DNA from: Nisaea nitritireducens
GTDB taxonomy: Bacteria > Pseudomonadota > Alphaproteobacteria > Thalassobaculales > Thalassobaculaceae
DNA length: 64,000 nt
Direction of reading: 5' to 3'
NCBI RefSeq assembly: GCF_014904795.1
Contig: NZ_JACZFS010000019.1
Span: forward strand, 1-64,000
Numbering within the stretch: position 1 is the stretch's first letter; each line of letters opens with the position of its first letter. Shown here piece by piece: positions 8,223 through 15,632 of the stretch. Position numbers and translations under genes: made by a program. The notes below the pieces were generated by a model. It was given only the letters and a program-made list of their open reading frames with translations, did no database searches and was not told where the DNA came from.

Positions 8223-9098
8223 TCAACTGGCGCGAGGAGAGACGGGTTTAAGGCGCGCTTCGCGGTACATCAAATAGGCGGAGGAAGAAAAGATAATCGC
8301 CGCTCCCGCGAGCGTGTAAGGATCCGGTATCTCAGAAAACAGGATATATCCGAAACCAGCGGCATAGAGCAGTTTCGTATATTCAATATTACCGACCACG
8401 CTCGCCTCGCCGAGGCGCAGCGCCTTTACCGCGAGCCATTGCCCTGCGACAGCGACGAGCCCAATGGCAGTGAATACAAGCCCGTCCGCCAGATCTGGCG
8501 TCTTCCAAAACCAGAACATGGGAATACCGGAGAGCAACCCAACAAATATGGCCTGATAGGCGAGGATTGTGCCAGTGCTTTCGGTCTGCGCCAATTTGCG
8601 CACGGAAACCTGCGCAATTGCCGCGCCGAACGCGCCAGCAACCGGAATCAGGGCATGCAGGTCAAGGAGTCCGGCCACACCTGGCTGCATGACGACGACA
8701 ACGCCGCAAAATCCGGCGATGATAGCGAAAATGCGATGCCGGTCGACCAGTTCCCCCAGGAAGAAGGCGGCAAGCAATCCGACAAAGAAAACTTTCGCAA
8801 AAGACAGGGTGATCGCGGTCGTTAGCGGCAGGACGGCAACCGCCCAGATTGCGGTCGACAGCGCTATAAAGGCGCCGATCAGCCGGGCCGCATGCACGCC
8901 CGCACGCTTCGTCTTCAGGCTACCCGGAAAATCGCGCGCCAGCGACGGCAACGACGAGGTAAAGACAAAGAGCTGACGGATAAAAAGAATCTCCAGCACG
9001 TGATACTCGGCGACCACGCTCTTCACCAGAGCTGCCTGCCCCGCGAACAGGGCGGCAGCGAGCAGAGCCCACAGAATGCCTTGCAGGTTTCCGGACAT
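8223..9098 (-). CDS. EamA/DMT family transporter
   Basis: An inner-membrane drug/metabolite transporter of 291 aa, with ten hydrophobic segments arranged as two EamA repeats (about 5-140 and 150-280). The family exports amino acids, cofactors or drugs. The start MSGNLQGILWALLAAALFAGQAA is typical. Its promoter region is shared with a small divergent ribbon-helix-helix-like gene and contains palindromes (see 9104-9156). The substrate cannot be called. Confidence 0.9.
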   Translation of the reverse strand: MSGNLQGILWALLAAALFAGQAALVKSVVAEYHVLEILFIRQLFVFTSSLPSLARDFPGSLKTKRAGVHAARLIGAFIALSTAIWAVAVLPLTTAITLSFAKVFFVGLLAAFFLGELVDRHRIFAIIAGFCGVVVVMQPGVAGLLDLHALIPVAGAFGAAIAQVSVRKLAQTESTGTILAYQAIFVGLLSGIPMFWFWKTPDLADGLVFTAIGLVAVAGQWLAVKALRLGEASVVGNIEYTKLLYAAGFGYILFSEIPDPYTLAGAAIIFSSSAYLMYREARLKPVSPRAS

Positions 9099-9103
9099 GA
9101 TGT

Positions 9104-9156
9104 GACTCTTTGTTAGAGATTATTTTGTTACCTTGGTACCAACTTACTAAAGAGTC
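9104..9156. promoter_or_regulatory. candidate operator between EamA gene and divergent small regulator
   Basis: An inverted repeat GACTCTTT (9104-9111) and AAAGAGTC (9149-9156) encloses a perfect 10-bp palindrome TTGGTACCAA (9133-9142) and a related half-site GTTACC (9127-9132). The arrangement lies in the 94-nt divergent gap, where an autoregulator binding both promoters would sit. Binding is inference. Confidence 0.45.
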
Positions 9157-9192
9157 AATCCGCATGTATCGTTGCGGGGAAAGCGGTCAGCA

Positions 9193-9447
9193 ATGGTGAA
9201 TAAAACGACAACGATCGAAAGAGTGCAGACCGGGGTGCGGATCGAGAAGCGGATACTCAAGATCCTGAAGGCGGTCGCGGCGCATCACGACATCAGTCTC
9301 GGCGATCTGATCGAAGGCATGGTGTTGCATAATTTTGAAGGCAAAACGCCATTCGGACCAGAGACGCTGGCTTTCATCGAGACAATGCGGAAAGCCTACA
9401 AGCTAGATCTCACGTCAACCGATGCACACAGCCTGGCGGAGGGCTAG
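9193..9447 (+). CDS. small ribbon-helix-helix-like protein
   Basis: An 84-aa protein starting at the ATG at 9193 with GGGGAAAG upstream; a longer TTG start at 9172 is possible. Residues about 8-45 look like a ribbon-helix-helix fold: a short strand TGVRIEKR, a helix ILKILKAVAAHHD, and a second helix SLGDLIEGMVLH. The C-terminal part (about 46-84) is acidic and of unknown role. It is divergent from the EamA exporter with palindromes between them, which fits a small local regulator. I do not recognise a named family. Confidence 0.65.
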   Translation: MVNKTTTIERVQTGVRIEKRILKILKAVAAHHDISLGDLIEGMVLHNFEGKTPFGPETLAFIETMRKAYKLDLTSTDAHSLAEG

Positions 9448-9550
9448 GCGGATCCGAAAAGGCCTGGCATCGACGCCAGGGCCCACCATGCGAAAGCAGC
9501 TGGACGTGATCGGCCGGTAGTTTGACGGCTCTGACCATGGAGCAACATTC

Positions 9551-10072
9551 ATGAAGCGCATACTTATCGTGGGCTGCCCTGGTGCCGGTAAATCGACTGC
9601 CGCCAGGAGCCTCACGAAAATCACCGGACTGCCAGTCATTCATCTGGACGGGCATTACTGGAAGCCCGGATGGGTACGTCCGGGGCAGGATGAATGGCGC
9701 GCGAAAGTTCAGGAACTGGCAAATAGGCCGCGCTGGATTATGGACGGTAATTACGGCGGATCGCTGGACCTTCGTCTACCGGTCGCCGATACCCTTATCC
9801 ATCTGGATTTCTCCACGGCGGTCTGCGTCACCCGTGCCTTGCGGCGCGCAATAACCGGGCTGGGCTCTCTGCGCGGGGAGGAGTTTGACGAGGGATGTCC
9901 TGAGCGCCTGGACTGGGCTTTTTTACGCTTCGTGTTGAATTATAGGCGCGGACAGAGATTGCCGGACCTTGAACGCCTGTCCCATTTCAGAGGGGAACAG
10001 CACCGGTTCACCGCACCCCGGCAGCTCAAAATGTACCTGGCGAATCTAGAGGCATCTCGTAGCAAAGAATAA
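9551..10072 (+). CDS. P-loop nucleotide kinase-like (topology modulation/FlaR type) protein
   Basis: A 173-aa AAA/adenylate-kinase-like protein with Walker A GCPGAGKST at residues 8-16 and the family's hallmark HLDGHYWKPGWVRPGQDEWRAKV. A later WIMDGNYGGSLDLRL segment and the RALRRAITG region follow. Members are annotated as DNA topology modulation protein FlaR or as adenylate kinase-like; the real substrate is mostly untested. Single gene, convergent with serA, with a long palindrome in between. Confidence 0.85.
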   Translation: MKRILIVGCPGAGKSTAARSLTKITGLPVIHLDGHYWKPGWVRPGQDEWRAKVQELANRPRWIMDGNYGGSLDLRLPVADTLIHLDFSTAVCVTRALRRAITGLGSLRGEEFDEGCPERLDWAFLRFVLNYRRGQRLPDLERLSHFRGEQHRFTAPRQLKMYLANLEASRSKE

Positions 10073-10105
10073 GTCCCATGGACCCAATCCGGCCCCATCC
10101 AGATT

Positions 10106-10191
10106 CGTCATCCCCTCGCACGAGGGGACCCAGGAGAAGATAAGCTCTGCTTCATGATCCTCTGGGTCCCCGATCGGGGTCGGGGATGACG
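10106..10191. repeat. nested palindromic intergenic repeat, copy B
   Basis: An 86-nt element with outer arms CGTCATCCCC (10106-10115) and GGGGATGACG (10182-10191) and inner arms GGGGACCCAG (10124-10133) and CTGGGTCCCC (10162-10171). It sits between the convergent kinase-like gene and serA. It resembles the GTCATCCC...GGGACCC palindromes scattered between genes of many alphaproteobacteria, and could serve as a bidirectional transcript end. Confidence 0.8.
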
Positions 10192-10204
10192 GTGTTGGTT
10201 ATGG

Positions 10205-11782
10205 TCAGAACTTCAGCGCATCCACCCGAGCCACGTTCGGCAGCTTCTTCACGGCGGCGAGCAAATCTTCGCTGACAGCGCTGTCGACCTCGACCAGGGC
10301 CACCGCCTCGCCGCCCTCTTCCCGTCGTCCGAGATGGAAGGTGGCGATATTAACCCCGGCATCGCCAAGAGCAGAGCCCAGAGCGCCGATGAAGCCCGGC
10401 TTGTCGTAGTTTCGGACATAAAGCATGTGCTCGCCGAACTCGGCCTCGATGGCGATGCCCTGCACGTCCACAAGACGCGGCAGGTTCTCGGCGAACAACG
10501 TGCCCGCGACGGACCGAGTGCGCTCGTCGGTTTCGACTGTCACCCGCAGCATGGTCTGGTAGTCGCAGGGACGGTCATGCTTGATCGTGGTCACGGCGAT
10601 CCCGCGCGCGTGCGCTTCCGCCGGGGCGCTGACCATATTGACCGAGGTCAGCGTCGGCTTCAGCACACCGGTGAGTGCGGCGGCCACGACCGGAGCCGGA
10701 TTGATCTCCGAGGCCAGCCCTTCGAACTCGATGGAGATCGACTTGATCGCACTGCCGATCACCTGACCCGAGAAGGCACCAAGATTTTCTGCCAGCTTCA
10801 TATAAGGCTTCAGCAACGGCGCCTCTTCCGCCGTGACGGACGGCATGTTGACAGCGTTGGTCACGGCACCTGTCAGCAGATAGTCGGACATCTGCTCCGC
10901 CACCTGCAGGGCCACCTTCTCTTGCGCCTCGCTGGTGGAAGCCCCCAGATGCGGCGTGGCGATGAAGTTCGGTGCGCCGAACAGGACGTTCTCCTTGGCC
11001 GGCTCCTCGACGAAAACGTCGAAGGCGGCGCCGGCGACGTGACCGGTCTCCAGCGCGCCGCGCAGGGCCACCTCGTCCACCAGACCGCCACGTGCGCAGT
11101 TGATGATCCGGACACCCGCTTTCATCTTCTGGATTGCGCCCGCATCGATGATGTTCCGCGTGGCATCGGTCATCGGCGTATGCAGGGTGATGATGTCCGC
11201 CTCGGCGAAGAGCTGATCAAGCTCGACCTTGGTAACACCAAGCTGCGCCGCCCGCTCGTCACTGAGATACGGATCATAGGCGGCAACCCGCATTTTCAGG
11301 CCGCGTGCCCGCTCGGCAACAATGGCGCCGATATTGCCGCAACCGATCAGTCCCAGGCGCTTACCGGTCAGCTCGACGCCCATGAACTTGGATTTCTCCC
11401 ACCTGCCTTCCTGGGTGGAGCGGTCGGCGGCGGGAATCTGGCGGGCCAGCGCGAACATCATCGCAATGGCATGTTCCGCTGTCGTGATGGCATTACCGAA
11501 CGGCGTGTTCATCACCACCACACCGGCAGCCGTGGCTGCGGCGGTATCGACATTGTCGACGCCGATGCCGGCCCGGCCGACAACCTTGAGGTTCGGCGCC
11601 TTGGCCAGAACCTCGGCCGTCACCTTGGTCGCGGACCGGATGGCGAGGCCATCGTAATCACCGATGATGTCGAGCAATTCCTCGGCGGAAAGGCCCGGCT
11701 TGAAGTCTGTTTCGAGGCCACGCGCGCGGAAGATATCCACGGCGGCAGGGCTCAGCTTGTCTGAAATTAGGACTTTGGGCAC
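10205..11782 (-). CDS. serA: D-3-phosphoglycerate dehydrogenase
   Basis: First committed enzyme of serine synthesis (3-phosphoglycerate to 3-phosphohydroxypyruvate, NAD-dependent). I start it at the GTG at 11782 because GAGGAG lies 6 nt upstream and the resulting 525 aa match the long-form SerA; a frame from 11917 overlaps the serC 3' end. Domains: substrate/NAD-binding core (1-310) with LGLIGCGNIGAIVAERA, catalytic-type Arg and His in NCARGGLVDE and TPHLGAST; an intervening ASB-like domain (about 320-450); and a C-terminal ACT domain (about 455-525), a likely site of serine feedback. It follows serC by 80 nt. Confidence 0.96.
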   Translation of the reverse strand: MPKVLISDKLSPAAVDIFRARGLETDFKPGLSAEELLDIIGDYDGLAIRSATKVTAEVLAKAPNLKVVGRAGIGVDNVDTAAATAAGVVVMNTPFGNAITTAEHAIAMMFALARQIPAADRSTQEGRWEKSKFMGVELTGKRLGLIGCGNIGAIVAERARGLKMRVAAYDPYLSDERAAQLGVTKVELDQLFAEADIITLHTPMTDATRNIIDAGAIQKMKAGVRIINCARGGLVDEVALRGALETGHVAGAAFDVFVEEPAKENVLFGAPNFIATPHLGASTSEAQEKVALQVAEQMSDYLLTGAVTNAVNMPSVTAEEAPLLKPYMKLAENLGAFSGQVIGSAIKSISIEFEGLASEINPAPVVAAALTGVLKPTLTSVNMVSAPAEAHARGIAVTTIKHDRPCDYQTMLRVTVETDERTRSVAGTLFAENLPRLVDVQGIAIEAEFGEHMLYVRNYDKPGFIGALGSALGDAGVNIATFHLGRREEGGEAVALVEVDSAVSEDLLAAVKKLPNVARVDALKF

Positions 11783-11862
11783 GGCATGCTCCTCGTGCGC
11801 TCGTATTTCTTCTGCAATCTCGGGAAAGACGCTCCCGGTCGGTTGCCGGGAGCATTCTTCGA

Positions 11863-13026
11863 TCAGGCGGCCTGTGACCTGGCCTGCTTCACCTGACCGT
11901 AGGCCCAGTCGAGCCACGGCAGCAGAGCTTCCATATCAGAGGCCTCGACGGTCGCCCCGCCCCAGAGCCGAAGCCCGGCAGGCGCGTCTCGATACCCGTT
12001 GATGTCGAAGGCAACACCTTCGGCTTCAAGCAGGCTGTCGATCTGCTTCATGGCCGCCCGCTGGTCATCCTCGGACAGACCGTCGAACCATGGGTCGGAG
12101 GCGGAAATACAGATGGAGGTGCTGGAGCGCACGGCCGGATCGGCCGCGAGGAAGCCTGCCCAGTCGCTTTTTTCAACCCAGGCAGAGACCGCCGCGAGGT
12201 TGGCTTCGGAGCGGGCGATCATACCCTTCAGGCCGCCGATCCCTTCTGCCCATTTCAGTGCGTCGAGCACATCCTCGACCGCGAGCATGGAGGGCGTGTT
12301 GATAGTCTCGCCCTTGAAGATGCCCTCGATCAGCTTGCCGCCCTTGGTCAGGCGGAAGATTTTCGGCATCGGCCAGGCCGGAGCATAGCTTTCCAGCCGC
12401 TCAACAGCGCGCGGGCTGAGGATCAGCATGCCGTGCGCCCCCTCGCCGCCCAGCACCTTCTGCCAGGAATAGGTGGTGACATCGAGCTTGTCCCACGGAA
12501 GGTCCATGGCGAAGACGGCCGAGGTCGCGTCGCACAGGGTAAGACCTTCGCGGTCATCCGCGATCCAGTCGCCGTTCGGCACCCGGACGCCGGAGGTCGT
12601 CCCGTTGAAGGTGAAGACGGTATCGCGCTTGGGGTCGGCAGCGGAAAGATCCGCGATCTGGCCGTAATCGGCCTCTAGCACCCGGACATCCTCAAGCTTG
12701 AGTTGCTTGACCACATCCGTGACCCAGCCGGAACCGAAACTTTCCCATGCCAGCAGGTCGACGCCGCGGGCACCGAGCATGGACCACATGGCCATCTCGA
12801 AAGCGCCGGTATCGGACGCCGGCACGATGCCGATGCGATAATCGTCCGGCACGCCCAGCAAAGCGCGGGTGCGGTCGATAACTTCCTTGAGTTTGGATTT
12901 TCCGATCTTGGATCGGTGAGAACGCCCTAAAGCGGCGTCAGCAAGTGCAGCGGGGCCCCATCCGGGTCGCTTAGCGCAAGGTCCGGACGAGAACTGGGGA
13001 GCACACGGGGTTACCGTCGGCTTCAT
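11863..13026 (-). CDS. serC: phosphoserine aminotransferase
   Basis: Second step of serine synthesis; transfers the amino group from glutamate to 3-phosphohydroxypyruvate, PLP-dependent. The ATG at 13026 has AAGGAT upstream and gives 387 aa, starting [20 protein letters not shown], typical of the alphaproteobacterial/archaeal-type SerC subgroup rather than of E. coli SerC. The PLP lysine is in [16 protein letters not shown]. Operon with serA downstream; a small RNA gene lies upstream on the other strand. Confidence 0.95.
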   Translation of the reverse strand: MKPTVTPCAPQFSSGPCAKRPGWGPAALADAALGRSHRSKIGKSKLKEVIDRTRALLGVPDDYRIGIVPASDTGAFEMAMWSMLGARGVDLLAWESFGSGWVTDVVKQLKLEDVRVLEADYGQIADLSAADPKRDTVFTFNGTTSGVRVPNGDWIADDREGLTLCDATSAVFAMDLPWDKLDVTTYSWQKVLGGEGAHGMLILSPRAVERLESYAPAWPMPKIFRLTKGGKLIEGIFKGETINTPSMLAVEDVLDALKWAEGIGGLKGMIARSEANLAAVSAWVEKSDWAGFLAADPAVRSSTSICISASDPWFDGLSEDDQRAAMKQIDSLLEAEGVAFDINGYRDAPAGLRLWGGATVEASDMEALLPWLDWAYGQVKQARSQAA

Positions 13027-13340
13027 AGTATCATCCTTAACATGTAACCACTCGTTGGGGAGTGGCGGCCCGCCGCAGACGCTATGGATTTCGCCGAAAC
13101 TGTCAACAGGGGAATTGTTGCCATTTAATGTTGCAGCGCGAAAACTCTGCTCCAACCCCTTCCGAAAATGGAAAAGATCGTTCGAATTCAGAAAGGATCA
13201 GAGGCGTTTCAATACGCCCCACGCTCCATTCATTACATTCAAAATTCGCTTAAATTACTTCAAATCGTTGCAAATTAATCACATCGCGGATGAGAAACCG
13301 GCTCATTCCAAATCGAGATCAATTTAACGAGATGAATGGG
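13027..13340. other. non-coding stretch upstream of serC
   Basis: The 632-nt gap from serC to the next plus-strand gene holds, in order, the serC leader and promoter area (AT-rich, no box I can assign), then the sRNA gene at 13377-13459, then about 200 nt with no recognisable feature before the gene at 13659. Short frames here look spurious. Confidence 0.6.
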
Positions 13341-13369
13341 TTGCACCATAGAAATTTGCAGCATATATT
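13341..13369 (+). promoter_or_regulatory. sigma-70 type promoter of the sRNA gene
   Basis: TTGCAC (13341-13346) and TATATT (13364-13369) are separated by exactly 17 nt. Initiation seven or eight nt after the -10 box would fall at about 13376-13378, the first base of the sRNA's 5' hairpin. The match is close to consensus and the geometry is ideal. Confidence 0.75.
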
Positions 13370-13376
13370 GTGCACT

Positions 13377-13459
13377 GCAATACGGAGTGCCCAGCCGTAT
13401 TGTTTACTTCTTGGGCGTTTCCTCCCTTAACTCGGGCCGCTGCAAAGCGGCCCTTTTTT
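13377..13459 (+). ncRNA. mmgR: alpha-r8 / MmgR-like small RNA
   Basis: A compact ~83-nt RNA gene. It begins with a perfect 8-bp hairpin (CAATACGG 13378-13385, CCGTATTG 13395-13402). An unpaired linker follows, containing TTTCCTCCCT at 13418-13427. It ends with a Rho-independent terminator (GGGCCGC 13434-13440, GCGGCCC 13447-13453, six T). From memory, the 10-nt motif UUUCCUCCCU is the invariant core of the alpha-r8 family, whose member MmgR limits polyhydroxybutyrate accumulation in Sinorhizobium meliloti. The C-rich motif is complementary to ribosome binding sites, which fits base-pairing repression. Size, fold and motif all agree; target genes here are unknown. Confidence 0.75.
13434..13459 (+). 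terminator. Rho-independent terminator of the sRNA
   Basis: Seven-base stem GGGCCGC/GCGGCCC with loop TGCAAA followed directly by TTTTTT. It forms the 3' hairpin of the sRNA. Confidence 0.88.
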
Positions 13460-13658
13460 CTTGCCTATAGGTCAGTTCTGACCGGCAGAAATCGCCTGTT
13501 CCGGCACAATCCCAGCCACCGGACAACCCGCCTTAATATTATTTAACCGTTGTAAATCAGCTAGATACGAACTGCCACCTATCGCCAACACATACTGGCC
13601 CGGCTCTTGCTCCTCTTGCTCGGACAATCAACGCAGCACCCGACAGCTGGAGCAAAAA

Positions 13659-14165
13659 ATGGCAGACTTCGATTACCGCACCTGGCCGGCCCACGGCTCG
13701 ACCATCGAGCATTCCGACGAGAACTGGATGAAACCAGCCGGGCGTTATAACCACGGGTTTTCGTCTGCCGACCAAGTCCACGGCGAAACGACGGCTGCGA
13801 ACCAGAATTTCGGGATGCCTGCCTTCTCGCTGGCCGATCATCTGCCGGACGTCATCGTCGACGCGGTCGCCGAATGGGCCACTCATCTTCAGCACCAGAC
13901 CTGGCGTCTGCGCCGGCGCGCCCTCTCACGCTTTGCCGAAGCCTTTGCCGACCAGTTCGTGGCACTCAACCCGGCCCTGAGCGATGAGGAATACGAGAGC
14001 CTGACCGACATCGGTTACACCTGCCTGCTTGAAAAGCTGGACAACGGGCAGCCCATTGCCGATCTGGACCAGGCACATTGCTACAAGCGCAGCGTCCATG
14101 ACGAACACCGGTTCGCCGCCGATCTCTTCATCGAGATCAATGTTCCGACGGCAACCATCCACTGA
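13659..14165 (+). CDS. conserved hypothetical protein
   Basis: A 168-aa soluble protein I do not recognise. It has no signal peptide or membrane segment. It is rich in His and aromatic residues near the N-terminus (about 5-60). The middle (about 65-130) is predicted helical, with alternating charged and Leu/Ala residues (LPDVIVDAVAEWATHL, RRRALSRFAEAFADQFVAL). No good ribosome binding site spaced before the ATG at 13659 beyond a GGAG about 8-12 nt upstream. It has its own terminator, so it is monocistronic, and it follows the sRNA gene by 200 nt. Confidence 0.7.
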   Translation: MADFDYRTWPAHGSTIEHSDENWMKPAGRYNHGFSSADQVHGETTAANQNFGMPAFSLADHLPDVIVDAVAEWATHLQHQTWRLRRRALSRFAEAFADQFVALNPALSDEEYESLTDIGYTCLLEKLDNGQPIADLDQAHCYKRSVHDEHRFAADLFIEINVPTATIH

Positions 14166-14173
14166 TTTCCCCC

Positions 14174-14233
14174 GCGCCGTCCCCCCAACGGCGCATCTCC
14201 CCTGCTAAGGGCCGCGAAAGCGGCCCTTTTTTT
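14174..14233 (+). terminator. tandem hairpins and terminator after the 168-aa gene
   Basis: The first hairpin (GCGCCGT 14174-14180, ACGGCGC 14188-14194) exposes a loop of CCCCCCA. The second (GGGCCGC 14209-14215, GAAA loop, GCGGCCC 14220-14226) is followed by seven T and is a strong Rho-independent terminator. Its stem sequence is identical to that of the sRNA terminator 775 nt upstream. Confidence 0.85.
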
Positions 14234-14354
14234 GATGCCGATTGTTCTTTTGGTTCTTTCGGGTCCGGTAACGGGCCTGAAAGCTGTGACGCCATATCCG
14301 GAAAATGACGTCAGCGAAGCAGATCTAAGATCGGGAGAGCTTTCGAGGGTGTCC

Positions 14355-14747
14355 TCACCCGAGCGCGTCGTCGCTTTGTTCAAGCCAGCGGCAAGCGTCA
14401 TCATAGTCCTCGAACAGTCTTGTCGTCTGACCGTACCGACTTTCAGAGACCACGCGCCAAAGCTTGAGGAGCAGGAAGTCGGCGTCCTTGAGTGCCAGGA
14501 CCGCAACACGAACAGACTGCCGTTTCGGCGTCTGCTCCATATAATTCAGCACGAACTTCATATCCTCGACCGAAAAGGCTGACAGATCAGCCTCGCGAAA
14601 ATCCCAGAGTGCGTTCAGTCCGTCGGAATAGCCGTCGACCTGACGCATTTCAGTGATGGCTTCCACCATGGAAGCGCCGGTGACAGCGCCGTGGCAGATT
14701 CCTTCGACGAATTTCCCGTCAGGCCGTGTTCTGATTAGAAAGTGCAT
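14355..14747 (-). CDS. hypothetical protein, SpoIIAA/STAS-like fold
   Basis: A 130-aa cytoplasmic protein starting MHFLIRTRPDGKFVEG; an upstream in-frame Met at 14780 lies within a hairpin and is less likely. The pattern of a short beta start, a Met-Val-Glu-Ala helix, a central ALWDFREADLSAFSVED and a C-terminal LFEDYDDACRWLE resembles SpoIIAA-like STAS proteins found as single-domain hypotheticals in marine bacteria. Role unknown; no partner anti-sigma factor nearby. Confidence 0.65.
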   Translation of the reverse strand: MHFLIRTRPDGKFVEGICHGAVTGASMVEAITEMRQVDGYSDGLNALWDFREADLSAFSVEDMKFVLNYMEQTPKRQSVRVAVLALKDADFLLLKLWRVVSESRYGQTTRLFEDYDDACRWLEQSDDALG

Positions 14748-14769
14748 ACTGAATTCACTGCAAGATAAT

Positions 14770-14794
14770 GCCTGCGGCATAGACAGCCGCAGGC
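14770..14794 (-). terminator. hairpin downstream of the Ala/Pro-rich gene
   Basis: GCCTGCGGC (14770-14778) and GCCGCAGGC (14786-14794) form a 9-bp stem. On the minus strand it follows the gene ending at 14869 and is trailed by a short, imperfect T/A stretch, so it is a plausible but weak terminator. Confidence 0.5.
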
Positions 14795-14868
14795 TTGGAG
14801 AAATTCAGACTCTCTTACTTTTTGCTATGCGTCGAGGTGCTTTTCCGGCACCCGTCAAAAATATCGGG

Positions 14869-15552
14869 CTAACGACGCTTCGACATGCCTGAAACAGAGA
14901 TATCGCCCGCCTCGATAGCATCCCGCATGGCTTCGAAGCCCTGCGTCATTTCTTCGTACATTTCACGATAGAACTTGAGCTCGGCAATCTCCGCTTCCTG
15001 GAGGAAGCCCTGACGCGGTGCGCCCGCATCGAGCAGCTTGGCGAAATAGCGGCCACGGGCTTTTGCAGCCATCTGGGCGATGCCTTCAAGTTCACCGGAG
15101 GCGACCTCCATGACCGTTTCCTGGGTCAGATGCCGGTTCTGCTCATTCCTGTAACGATCAAGCTCACGGGCATATTGCTGCGGATTGACGCGCATCGCGT
15201 TGTCTTTGCCGTGCAGCCAGGGAGCATTCTGTTTCGCTGGCGCCGGTCGGGCCTGCTGGGCCTTCTGCGCCTGCTGGGCTGCCCGTTCAGCGGCAGCATT
15301 CGCGTTGGCCGGACGTGGCGTCCGTGCAGGAGCTGCAACAGCCGCGCCGGGACGATCCGCTCTTTCGGCGCGAAGCGGCTGTTTCGCCGCCGGAGCCGGC
15401 TGCGGCGCAGCCTTCGCGGGAAGCTTGGATGCAGCTGATTTACCGCCCTGACCATCTTCGGGATACGGGTCCCAGTCGGCACCAGTGCCATTGCCCGAAA
15501 GATCCTTCAGGCGGGAACCCAGACCCGCTTTCAACGCCGATGTCAGGGACAT
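14869..15552 (-). CDS. hypothetical protein with Ala/Pro-rich linker
   Basis: A 227-aa protein I cannot assign. Residues about 1-30 contain a conserved-looking head (LKAGLGSRLKDL). Residues about 35-110 are low-complexity Ala/Pro/Lys/Gln linker. The C-terminal domain (about 112-220) is helical and charged: LDRYRNEQNRHLTQETVMEVASGELEG, then GRYFAKLLDAG and EIAELKFYREMYEEMTQGFEAMRDAIEAG. No signal peptide or membrane span. The layout suggests a tethered helical binding domain. Single gene with its own terminator-like hairpin. Confidence 0.65.
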   Translation of the reverse strand: MSLTSALKAGLGSRLKDLSGNGTGADWDPYPEDGQGGKSAASKLPAKAAPQPAPAAKQPLRAERADRPGAAVAAPARTPRPANANAAAERAAQQAQKAQQARPAPAKQNAPWLHGKDNAMRVNPQQYARELDRYRNEQNRHLTQETVMEVASGELEGIAQMAAKARGRYFAKLLDAGAPRQGFLQEAEIAELKFYREMYEEMTQGFEAMRDAIEAGDISVSGMSKRR

Positions 15553-15632
15553 ATGCTGCTCCTCTCATTCGTGGGCCGGTACTGCACCGGCATCTCGAAG
15601 AGGGATAAAGCAAAGAGCGTGCCGGTTTCGGA

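Noticed and set aside
10334-11764. A long 476-aa plus-strand frame opposite serA
   Set aside because: It is the reverse-strand shadow of serA, with Arg/His/Gly-rich nonsense composition typical for GC-rich genomes.
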